Positions 12,614 to 22,000 of a DNA stretch of 64,000 nt are shown piece after piece (within the stretch, counting starts at the first letter, position 1; each line of letters starts with the position of its first letter). The notes below the pieces were generated by a model. It was not told the origin of the DNA. It did no database searches and saw only the letters and a program-made list of their open reading frames with translations. Location of the stretch: contig NC_087062.1 in the NCBI RefSeq assembly GCF_963678635.1, positions 99,565,705-99,629,704 on the forward strand. Reading direction: 5' to 3'. This DNA is from Symsagittifera roscoffensis. Taxonomy: Eukaryota; Xenacoelomorpha; Acoela; Convolutidae. The position numbers and the translations under genes were made by a program.

Positions 12614-13023
12614 TGGAACCTGATCTAAACTACATTTTATGATTGGATAAATTAGATATTTTACCAATGTAAAGTATTTAATATTAACCAATCATGATCC
12701 ATCTAACTAACAACCCACTTATTTGTAAGTGCTGAAATTACTTGTAATTTCAGCACCAGAGAGATTTGAATTTAACTTAGAAATTAGTTGGACTCTCCCG
12801 AGCACTTCAGCAACCGCAATAAACCAGTATACCCTAGATCTATTGAGCCTAGCAGAGACTAGTTAAACAACCTGAGACTAGATAGTATAAGAGTAAGATT
12901 AGGATCGGTATTAGACTAAGAAGTTGCACGAATCTATCCGGCCGAAAATAAGATAGCGTGACGAGCAGACGGTGTACCCTATCCGAAATTACTCTATGAG
13001 TTAACCACATCGGTCCTAACTCA
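12614..13023 (+). repeat. 5' LTR (410 bp)
   Basis: It begins TGGAACC and ends AACTCA. Line-by-line comparison with 31074-31483 shows no difference. It contains AATAAA at 12818-12823 (polyadenylation signal candidate) and, 62 bases upstream of that, a perfect 12-bp stem-loop at 12729-12756. Confidence 0.95.
12729..12756 (+). promoter_or_regulatory. perfect 12-bp stem, 4-nt loop in the LTR
   Basis: GTGCTGAAATTA, loop CTTG, then its exact reverse complement. It lies upstream of the AATAAA and is duplicated in the 3' LTR at 31189-31216. A role in RNA 3' end formation or R-region structure is an inference. Confidence 0.7.
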
Positions 13024-13025
13024 TC

Positions 13026-13042
13026 TGGTGCGACCATAAGTC
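13026..13042 (+). promoter_or_regulatory. candidate tRNA primer-binding site
   Basis: TGGTGCGACCATAAG starts 2 bases after the 5' LTR. TGG pairs with the universal 3' CCA of tRNA, and the spacing is normal for LTR elements. The reverse complement continues into a TTCGAGA T-loop-like string, but I could not assign a tRNA. Confidence 0.55.
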
Positions 13043-13110
13043 TCGAACAAGACCTTAATAGCTTAGAATTAACCAAAATAGATTAGAAATTAGACAAAAA
13101 CATTTACAAA

Positions 13111-13344
13111 ATGTTATACGACAATAATTTAATCGAAATGTCTCTACGACTCAATAGATCAGAGCCAATATTCCGAACCATAACAGAACTACCCGGAATT
13201 GGAAGAAGACCTCGAACCAGAGACGACATACGACAAAGAAGAAACTTGCCATATAGCTATATGATAGTTAGGCAAAAACCAGAACAAACTTTTATATTTA
13301 GAATACTACTGGCAATGAATTTAGATTTTCATTTGCAAACATAA
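13111..13344 (+). CDS. small basic leader ORF (77 codons), doubtful
   Basis: This ATG-initiated frame lies just downstream of the 5' LTR and primer site. The protein has an Arg-rich middle (G-I-G-R-R-P-R-T-R) and no recognised domain. Its position resembles leader ORFs of complex retroelements, but it could be a chance frame. No splice or initiation evidence settles this. Confidence 0.3.
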   Translation: MLYDNNLIEMSLRLNRSEPIFRTITELPGIGRRPRTRDDIRQRRNLPYSYMIVRQKPEQTFIFRILLAMNLDFHLQT

Positions 13345-14276
13345 AACCTTGAAGTTAATCTTCAAAATCATTTCAGGCGCTAAACAAAATTATTAATATA
13401 CAATAACGATTGATAAAAAGATCTCAGATCGTTTTCCAAAATTCTGCAGTAATATACAAAACATGTTTGAAAAATATTTATTGAAAAATAAAAAATAAAA
13501 ATTAGTAGCATGACAATAAATGGTTAGTAATCATAAATCATCCTGTTGTTCCAGCTCCATCATCTAAAACATAACAGCAATCATAAACCCACTAATATCA
13601 TCAAAACACTAAATCTTTCCTTTACACACATTTAAAATTTTATTAAAACTTAAATTCACTTAATTTTAAAACCAGATCATCAAGGCTTATCCTTGGATCT
13701 TAAATCATTTTCTACTTAATTAAATCTCAAATTTGATCATCAAGGCTTATCCTTGGATCAAACAGAACAACTTTGTTCTCCCCCACCCACTTAATTAGTG
13801 TCTAACGACCTCAAACGTCGATTCACTACCCAACCCTTTCTAAAGACCTAAGACTAATAGAAATTTTTAAACAAAACTAATCATTCAAATTAGGATAAAC
13901 AGTGAAGAACTTCGGTTATTCATCCTTCACTTGACCCCCCCTCTTACCAGACCCAGGATAAATCTTAGACTTAGTAAGTTTAAAATAGTATCTAACGAAC
14001 TACTCGCGTTCTAATTATACCTGAACCTTGTGGATCGATTTACTATTCTCCAACCCTTGAACACAATCACTACCCCTAAGTAAGATTAAGTAAGTTAACA
14101 CCTTAACTTATACTAGCCACGAGAAAGTAAAAAATCATTCTTCGGAATCGATATACTTTTCTCTCCAACCCTGAACAAACAGACCCAGGTTAAGCTAACC
14201 AAAAAATCGTAAGAACTAACAGTTTAAGAAAATAGAAACCATTTAACAACCCTTTGCATCCGTCATTCTAAACCTT
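13345..14276 (+). promoter_or_regulatory. long non-coding leader with repeated motifs
   Basis: No sustained frame is present. Degenerate repeats include a cgat...act...ccaaccct motif seen near 13819-13840, 14035-14057 and 14149-14172, and acccagg near 13951 and 14182. A leader between primer site and gag is where packaging and dimerisation signals normally lie. That role is inferred. Confidence 0.45.
13675..13759 (+). repeat. two identical 25-bp stem-loop repeats in the leader
   Basis: The 25-base block beginning gatcatcaagg occurs at 13675-13699 and again at 13735-13759. Each contains CAAGG, loop CTTAT, then CCTTG, flanked by GATC on both sides, so each can fold into a short hairpin. Duplicated hairpins in a retroelement leader are candidates for RNA packaging or dimer contact. 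Confidence 0.7.
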
Positions 14277-14744
14277 ATGTCATTTAAAAACCTAGGAAAT
14301 AAACAAACAATCGTTTTACACAATTGTGAAATAGATAACAAAAAATACGACCTTGTAATCACACCTCATACACAAACAGTTGGATACATTCGAACAAAAC
14401 GACAAACACTAAAAAGAAAAATAATAACGAAACAAAGACAAATAACACGAAAAAGATTTTCAAAAAACCGAAACGCATTTTCAGAATCAGAAACCAACAG
14501 TTTAGACGAACTTTACAAACTAAAAGAATCAATAGATAAAAATTGCCCACTTCACGATCAATTATATTTTTCTGACTCAGAAACAACTTCAAATTCATCA
14601 AAAAGAGGAAAAAGAAGAATAAAAAAGCAGTATAAACACAAACCAGTACATTTATATAATTGGAATCAACCAATTCGACACATTAATAATTACATATTAA
14701 CAGTCATCGAACGAAAAAATGAGCTCAACGCACACCCCAGGTGA
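14277..14744 (+). CDS. small basic ORF upstream of gag (155 codons), function unknown
   Basis: The frame is ATG-initiated. The protein is Lys/Arg-rich in residues 40-65 (K-R-K, K-R-F) and again near 108-118, and Ser/Glu-rich between. It overlaps the start of the next ORF by 26 nt in a different frame. I recognise no domain. The basic character would suit nucleic-acid binding or nuclear localisation (inference). Its base composition matches the element's other ORFs, which supports it being real. Confidence 0.5.
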   Translation: MSFKNLGNKQTIVLHNCEIDNKKYDLVITPHTQTVGYIRTKRQTLKRKIITKQRQITRKRFSKNRNAFSESETNSLDELYKLKESIDKNCPLHDQLYFSDSETTSNSSKRGKRRIKKQYKHKPVHLYNWNQPIRHINNYILTVIERKNELNAHPR

Positions 14745-16662
14745 AGAAAGTCCAGATGATGATGAAATCTTTCCTTTTATAGTAGATGCAACCACTGATA
14801 GAGGACAGCATATATTTTGCAAAAATTTACTATTAAATTTATTTGAACCCGGAATTAGTCCATGTAAAACAGAGTTCCCAGATGTAAAAATCAAAAGACA
14901 AATCATAGACCACTACTTAAAAGATATATGCAACATAACACAACAGTATGGAATCTACTCCATAGAATTCACCTCACCAAACCATAATAATAGAAAATAT
15001 ACAATTCAAACAGACGATCTTGATTTAGAATTTTCAAAAGTTTTTTCAGAATATATAAAAAGCATCCAATATCATAACTCACAAAGAGCAAACTCCATAT
15101 TCACCAATGAAGTTTTCGCAATAATATATAGTTATATTTCGATATTAGAAAACGAAATCCCAATAACAAATGTCTCACCGACAGAAACATCTAAACATTT
15201 GAAAGTACGACATGAAATCACACTACTCTCTAGTTATTTAAACATCATTAAAGAAAATTTCACGAAAGATGACGTTTCACAACATACAAAACACGATCTA
15301 CAAAAAATTTTGGCATGGTTCATAATAGATTATTTCACACACAATATTGATTTAATTGCACAAGCAAGAAAAAATTTTAGACCCCAAAACTCGAACGATG
15401 ATACCGCTATCACAGAACAATCAGATTATGTTTGGGACCCCGAATGGTCTCATCCCGCATTTATAAGCTTCCCACAATCAATCTCAAGTCAAGCAATAAG
15501 TACGATATCTTACATAAGAGATTATGTAAAAGTAATACCATTAACCATTGATGCGACACCATTAAACTATAATACATTTTTGCCCGATACACAAAATAAT
15601 AGTTTAAACTCTACAGTTATACACAATGAAAACCTCAATGGAACTAGAAATCTTACTCAACAAGATATCCAGACACCATCACACTTCATAAATGAAGAAA
15701 TTGTACACACAACAACTACACAACAAAGTATTTCACCAATACGACCAAATTTAACAACACCAAGAAATACAAATCCTTCACAAACACAGGTAACCTTACA
15801 ATCAACCGTTAAACCTTCGGTTGCCCCTAAATATTCACATATGGATTACCAAACATACAGACCCATGACAATACCATCAAAAACACGCAAAACATTCACT
15901 AGAAACAACTTTGCAGACCATAATTATAATTATACACATCCATCAAAAACATATAACCAACCACAAAGAAATTTTAACCAATATACAAGATCTCGAAATT
16001 GGGATAACCCAATGACCCAACCTAATTCAATAAATTTCCAAACAAATCCTCCACAGGATCACAGTGAAAATTACCCATTTTTTCAACAAAATAAAAATAA
16101 AAAACAGACATCTTATCAAATGGATTATTTATCCTCAGATGATGATTTCTTACAACCAGATATATTTGCACCAAATACTCAAGAATATCGTAGACAAGGA
16201 ATACAGAGAACACGTACAAATCATAGAAATTTTTCTCCACAACCAATAGATGCACAACATCAACAACCAATTCAACAACAAAATCTAATTAATACACAAT
16301 CTTTTCAACCAATTCAACAACAAAATCCAATGACTGCACACTCGTATCAAGCATCACAAATGCAAAATGAAATACCACTCCCATATTATCTCCAACAACA
16401 TGAAGTAACAAGAAACCAACTTTCGAATTTTTCTCAAATGCCAAATGCAGCAGAATCATTACAAATGACAATGAATCCATACCTTATGGGTGGATCATCA
16501 ATAACATCAAACAAACCTTTAATGGTTTTCACAGGAACAGACCCTGAATACTCTGTAGAAGATTATTTAAATGCAGTAACAGCAAACCTGATTTTAAATA
16601 TTGGACCTGAACCAATTAATAGCCACTACATCAAAACTGGATACATCGACGCACAGCGTTAA
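14719..16662 (+). CDS. gag: Gag N-terminal part (647 codons), ends at a frame break
   Basis: It starts at ATG 14719. Residues 1 to about 280 look like a folded alpha-helical domain. Residues from about 290 to 590 are Gln/Asn/Pro/Thr-rich and disordered-looking. The C-terminal 50 residues begin a retrotransposon Gag capsid-type domain (F-T-G-T-D-P then V-E-D-Y-L). That domain continues not in this frame but in the -1 frame, which is open from 16623, so it is cut by a frame change within the 40 nt 16623-16662. No standard slippery heptamer lies there, so an indel or assembly error is more likely than programmed shifting. The N-terminal extension is much longer than usual for Ty3 Gag. Confidence 0.85.
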   Translation: MSSTHTPGEESPDDDEIFPFIVDATTDRGQHIFCKNLLLNLFEPGISPCKTEFPDVKIKRQIIDHYLKDICNITQQYGIYSIEFTSPNHNNRKYTIQTDDLDLEFSKVFSEYIKSIQYHNSQRANSIFTNEVFAIIYSYISILENEIPITNVSPTETSKHLKVRHEITLLSSYLNIIKENFTKDDVSQHTKHDLQKILAWFIIDYFTHNIDLIAQARKNFRPQNSNDDTAITEQSDYVWDPEWSHPAFISFPQSISSQAISTISYIRDYVKVIPLTIDATPLNYNTFLPDTQNNSLNSTVIHNENLNGTRNLTQQDIQTPSHFINEEIVHTTTTQQSISPIRPNLTTPRNTNPSQTQVTLQSTVKPSVAPKYSHMDYQTYRPMTIPSKTRKTFTRNNFADHNYNYTHPSKTYNQPQRNFNQYTRSRNWDNPMTQPNSINFQTNPPQDHSENYPFFQQNKNKKQTSYQMDYLSSDDDFLQPDIFAPNTQEYRRQGIQRTRTNHRNFSPQPIDAQHQQPIQQQNLINTQSFQPIQQQNPMTAHSYQASQMQNEIPLPYYLQQHEVTRNQLSNFSQMPNAAESLQMTMNPYLMGGSSITSNKPLMVFTGTDPEYSVEDYLNAVTANLILNIGPEPINSHYIKTGYIDAQR

Positions 16663-19037
16663 TACAAACAACCTTAGATGGCGCAGCCCAAAAATGGTTT
16701 TCAGTACTACCTCTAGAAATAAAATCAAACTGGAAAAGGTTTACACAGGAATTTTCAAAAATGTTTGACTCCGAAAGAAACAAACAACAACAAAGAGTTT
16801 TATGTAATGAAATTCGCAGATTACCAAACGAAACCATCAAGCAAACAGCAGTACGAATCGAAACACTAGTTCGAAAAGCATATTCACTAAATACACACGA
16901 CTATAAAAACACAAAGATGACAGAAATCTTAATGATGACCTTAACACCACAATTAAGGAAAATAGCAATAAAAAAGAGAGCATCCCACCCTTCTTCAATT
17001 CGAGAACCCGATTTAGATTTTCGAAAACTAGTAGACAAATTAGAACAAGCAGAAATCACGATGAAACTAGAAGAAACGGAAAATCTGAAATTACAATACG
17101 TTAACAGAATTGAAACGACTCCCACTAATATTAATAATATACAGGAATCAGAGACAGACCTCGTTGAAAAAATCACTGAAATACTCAATATTTACGAAAA
17201 GAACCCAAACTTTAAAGGCAAACCATCTTTCAAAAAATGGTGTAATTATTGCCGACGATACGGACATAGTATTTCCGAATGTAGACAAAAACAGCAAGAC
17301 AATCAAAATAAACCTCAAAAATATAAAGAACCAAATAAATCATTCTATCAATACATGAAAAAAGATCAAAATCTACCGAACAAAACAGTTTACAGCAACA
17401 ACAGTTCAGGAAAACCACTCCCGAACAATACAAATTATACAAGAAATCAATCACCATATAACTCAAGTTATAGAGGAAGATCACCAGAACGAAGAAACAC
17501 GCATAATTCATCACAAAATCACTACAATAGACCATATAGTCGAAATAACTACTCCAGATCACATTCAAATACACAACGATTTGTTTCTAGATCTAATTCC
17601 CAATCAAGAAATAACTACTATCCAAACAACCAATCACGAAATTCATCATACAATAGGAATAGAAACTACTCCTATAATCGAAATAGAAGTTATTCAAACA
17701 ACCGAAACCAGAATTACCCGAACAATCAATCAAGGAATAACTCATATAATAGATCGAACTATAACAGACCAAACAATAATTACCAAAACAGATCGCGAAA
17801 TAATTCACAAAATCGACACTCAAGTTATAATAATCGTTATAGAAATTATTCCCAATCACCACACCGGAATAATAATAACTATAATAATTCTAATAATCGC
17901 CACAGAAGTAGTACACCTAAACATCAAAGACATATTAATCAAGTACAATCTAATCCAGAAACAACATCAGACCCTCCAGGTATTGATGACACAGTAACTG
18001 ATACGTTACAACTCAATCAAATAAACTGTACATCATCAGATTCAGAAAGTGATACAGAAAACACTCTTTCTATCAATATGATAAAAGTCGAAAATGACTA
18101 TGAATCTGTCATATATGAACAACCCTTTTCATCACACATATATGAAAATCAATCAGAATTTCTTCAAAATTATTACACTACACCCATAAATTCCACACCA
18201 ACGATGCAAGAAACAAATGAGATTAACACTACAAATCAAACCAATAAAAATACCAAAACAAAATGCTTGAATACAAACCACATTTATCAAAATATACAAA
18301 AAGAACAACCCAAAGAAAAAATTTGGACAATACCATTTCTCTTAGAAAGCCCAAGAAATAAAGAATTTCAACCACCAGACCTTGAAATAGATTTTTTAAT
18401 TGATTCAGGAGCAGAATCAAACATAATAAACATCCCCACATGGAATGAAATAAAAACTTTACACCCAAAGCTAACACCTCTTGAAACCTCCAGTAAGTTA
18501 GCAACAGCACAAGGATCAACATTGATAAACTACGGAAAAATCCAATTATTTCTCCTCCCCACCAGAACAATGGAACAAAGCAAAATTTTAAATAAGCCAT
18601 TTAAACAAATATTCCATATCACTGACATTAAATATAATATCATTGGAATACCATTTATTTCGAAGTATATACCAACAATTAACATACTAAATAGTAAAAT
18701 ATTAATCAAAGATAAATATACAAAAACAAAAGAAACATCCTTAACATTTTTTCAAAGATTAAATAAACAACCACCATTCTTTTCAAAATTCTACCCGATA
18801 TTTAACCAACAAAGAAAACACCTAAAACCACTATCAGGAAATATCTATAATTTTTCAATCAAACAAGTTCACCAATATGATAAAGAACAAAACAAACAAA
18901 AATTTTATATGTCAGAATTTGAATTCAAACCTATTCACAAATTTTTCAAAATCACAATCTCATCCATAAAATATTTGAAAAATTCGAATTCAGATATCAT
19001 TTCTTACATGTCTATAACAACACACCTTACCAAGTAA
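16623..19037 (+). CDS. gag-pr: Gag C-terminal part, zinc knuckle and aspartic protease
   Basis: The frame is open from 16623; its first ATG is at 16761. Before that ATG it reads the conserved Gag block L-D-G-A-A-Q-K-W-F. Counting from the ATG, a CCHC knuckle lies at Cys161, Cys164, His169, Cys174. A low-complexity Asn/Arg/Ser/Tyr-rich basic region covers about 200-420 and would bind nucleic acid. The retropepsin motif is I-D-S-G-A with the catalytic Asp at about 548, followed by a hydrophobic I-I-G-I-P block matching the usual I-(L/I)-G flap-closing motif. The C-terminal 38 codons overlap the pol frame (-1). Confidence 0.9.
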   Translation, partial: PLHQNWIHRRTALIQTTLDGAAQKWFSVLPLEIKSNWKRFTQEFSKMFDSERNKQQQRVLCNEIRRLPNETIKQTAVRIETLVRKAYSLNTHDYKNTKMTEILMMTLTPQLRKIAIKKRASHPSSIREPDLDFRKLVDKLEQAEITMKLEETENLKLQYVNRIETTPTNINNIQESETDLVEKITEILNIYEKNPNFKGKPSFKKWCNYCRRYGHSISECRQKQQDNQNKPQKYKEPNKSFYQYMKKDQNLPNKTVYSNNSSGKPLPNNTNYTRNQSPYNSSYRGRSPERRNTHNSSQNHYNRPYSRNNYSRSHSNTQRFVSRSNSQSRNNYYPNNQSRNSSYNRNRNYSYNRNRSYSNNRNQNYPNNQSRNNSYNRSNYNRPNNNYQNRSRNNSQNRHSSYNNRYRNYSQSPHRNNNNYNNSNNRHRSSTPKHQRHINQVQSNPETTSDPPGIDDTVTDTLQLNQINCTSSDSESDTENTLSINMIKVENDYESVIYEQPFSSHIYENQSEFLQNYYTTPINSTPTMQETNEINTTNQTNKNTKTKCLNTNHIYQNIQKEQPKEKIWTIPFLLESPRNKEFQPPDLEIDFLIDSGAESNIINIPTWNEIKTLHPKLTPLETSSKLATAQGSTLINYGKIQLFLLPTRTMEQSKILNKPFKQIFHITDIKYNIIGIPFISKYIPTINILNSKILIKDKYTKTKETSLTFFQRLNKQPPFFSKFYPIFNQQRKHLKPLSGNIYNFSIKQVHQYDKEQNKQKFYMSEFEFKPIHKFFKITISSIKYLKNSNSDIISYMSITTHLTK
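18923..19037 (+). promoter_or_regulatory. gag-pr/pol -1 overlap, possible frameshift region
   Basis: In the gag-pr frame only imperfect slippery heptamers occur: A_TTT_TTC at 18941-18947 and G_AAA_AAT at 18977-18983. Neither has the identical first triplet of a canonical site. Either the element shifts at a weak site or the overlap reflects an indel. Confidence 0.4.
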
Positions 19038-22000
19038 CATTACCTTTAGGACTTTTAGGATATTGTGAAACCAACGCTACAATATCACCAATACACGAAA
19101 AAGCCTATCGCGTAAATAATATACTCCAATTACTAGATATTTGCCAATCTACAATTCTTAATGAAGAATTATCTATAAATAATATAATAAGTAACGAAAA
19201 CAGAAATACGGATTATTTCACAAAAACTCCATATTTCAAACCTACATTCAACATAAGTAACTACACAGAGGACCAACAAAAATTTTTAACAATGTTTAAT
19301 TTCCAACATTCACAAATAACACAAGACGAATTCGAAAAATTAGCCAAACAGCTAATTAAATATTCATCAGTCTATGCAACATCAAAATTCGATGTTGGAA
19401 AAATCAGTTCATCACTACATCTCCCGTTCAAACCAGACGCAGTTTTCAAAAAACAGAGAGCAAGTAAAGTACCAATTCACTTACATGATAAAGTGAACAG
19501 ATTACTCGACATTTTAGAACAATACAACATTATATCACCAGTAAACAAAGAAGAACAACCAAAAGGCAACACATTTATCAACCCCGTTATCATTCTAGCT
19601 AAAGGAGAATCATTAAAAATCGTTCTCGATGCTAGATACCTCAATTCACTTATAGATGAATCAAAATGTAATTGGCCCATTGAACCAATACAAGTTATTT
19701 TAACAAAAATAAACGGCAAATACTTTACAACCGCCGATATGAATAGTGCATACAATCAAATGCCACTAGATGAACAATCACGACGTTTAACACAATTTGT
19801 TATCGGAAACCAACAATATGAATTCAACCGCTTATTCTATGGAATATCCATAGGACCAGCAGCATTTTCAGCTTTTATGAGCAAAATTTTTAGACCACTA
19901 ATACTCAAGAAAAACGCAATCACCAATTTAGACGATGTTTTTATGCAATCACAAACAAAAGACGAGATGTTCAATGTTTTAGAAAAATATCACCAAATAC
20001 TTCAGAACGAAAATCTGAAGGCCGCCCCCGATAAATCACACTTCTTTTTGACAAGAGTTAAATTCTTAGGACATAATATAGAAAGAAAAACAATCACTCC
20101 ATTGAAATCACGCATTGACGCTATTCAAAAACTTCAACCACCAACAAATAAAAAGAAAATCCAAGAATTTCTTGGAATGTTAAACTTTTTAAGTAAATAT
20201 GTTTATAAAATGCAATTATATCTACGACCATTTTATAACATCCTTAGACAACAAAATAATTTTGAATGGAACACAGAACATCAAACACGATTTGAAGAAA
20301 TAAAGAAACTTTTAACTGAACAAATTTCAAACACAATTCCAGATTCAAATCAACCATTTTATGCAATGTGCGATGCTTCGAACTTTGGCATCGGTGCAGC
20401 ACTATTACAATCACATAATGGTACAAATAAAATGAACCTCATATCAGCAAATTCTCGATTATTCACTCAAGCAGAGCTACGACTCTCAACTCTAATGAGA
20501 GAATGTACAGCCATAATATATACACTGACAGAATATGAATTTCTGATACTTGGATCAAAACATCCAACAGTTCTATTCACAGACCATAAACCAATCATCT
20601 TTCTCTTTACACAAAAATCTAACCCAAACCACCGAGTTTACAGATTTCAACTAATTCTAATGAAATTTCCAAACTTACATATAGTTTGGACTGCAGGAAA
20701 AAATCTTGCATTACCAGACACCTTAAGTCGAAATACACCACCTGAATTACTTACACGAAAAACAACAGTTGAAATACCCAAAAACATAAAATTCTACCTT
20801 GCAGAAAACGAAACATCACCCCGATTGGAATGCAAATATGCAGTAAAAACTGATATTGAACAATCACAAATGAATAGTTTACAACATTTCCCACTTTATT
20901 TAGATTGTCAAAATAATCATTATGAAATTGATCTACTTGGAACATCAACTTTCAAACCAATCCCATATTCTCAATGGATAAAAAATAACACCCAACAAAA
21001 ACGAACAAAACAACACCCACCTAAGAAAGACCATTTTCCACTAATTGAAAAAGAAGATTTAACTGATAAAATAAATTTATCAGGACCACAAACAAATGAT
21101 TCAAAATACACAATAAATCAAGTTTTTGACCTTCACGACCCACTTGATACAATACCCTTATCTAAATTCGAAATTGAAAACATTTTTCTCCCTCCAACAG
21201 AAACGATTACAATTTCAACACTGAAACAATATCAAAATCTTGACCCGATAATTAGACAACTAAAATCATGGCACAAATATAAAACTAAACCTGTCAAGGC
21301 AGATTCAACCATTCTAGGAAACAAAACACTCCTCCGATACTTTCGCAAATTTAACAACACAACAATTAACGAAAATACAGACCTTTTAGAGTATAACCTG
21401 AATGAATCTACAGTTCCATGTCTCCCTTTAAGTATGATTCTTATAGCTTTTAATATTTCACATACGCAAAATATTAAAGGACATTCTGGATCAGAAAAAA
21501 CATATTCAAATTTTATACAAAATTTTTACTTCCCAAATGCACCAATTTGGATAAAAGTACTATGCAATGATTGTATAGTATGTCAACTAAATAAACCTTA
21601 CCCAAATCAAAAACAAATAGCACAAAAACAAGATTTTAAAGGACAAAGCTTGTACTTTAACCATCGTATCTCATTTGATACCAAAGGACCAATTTCACCC
21701 TCATCAGAAGGAAACTCCTACATTATGGTAATTGTTGACGCATTTACACATTATGTAGCACTTAACCCAGTACCACATTGTAACGCTTATTACGCTTACA
21801 CAACACTCTATGAACACTGGATAGCAAAATTCGGACTACCAGAAATTTTAGTTACAGACAACGGTACAGAATTCATAAATAATGAAATTATCACACTATG
21901 TCATTTATATAACATTAAACACAAACCACGTACATCTCATGCACCTTGGACAAACGGCTTAGTCGAAGGTATGAACCGTTCATTACAAGAATATCTTAGA

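Noticed and set aside
13026-13060. Assignment of the primer site to a specific tRNA
   Set aside because: The reverse complement has a T-loop-like string but the acceptor length is off by one and the T stem does not pair, so no tRNA was named.
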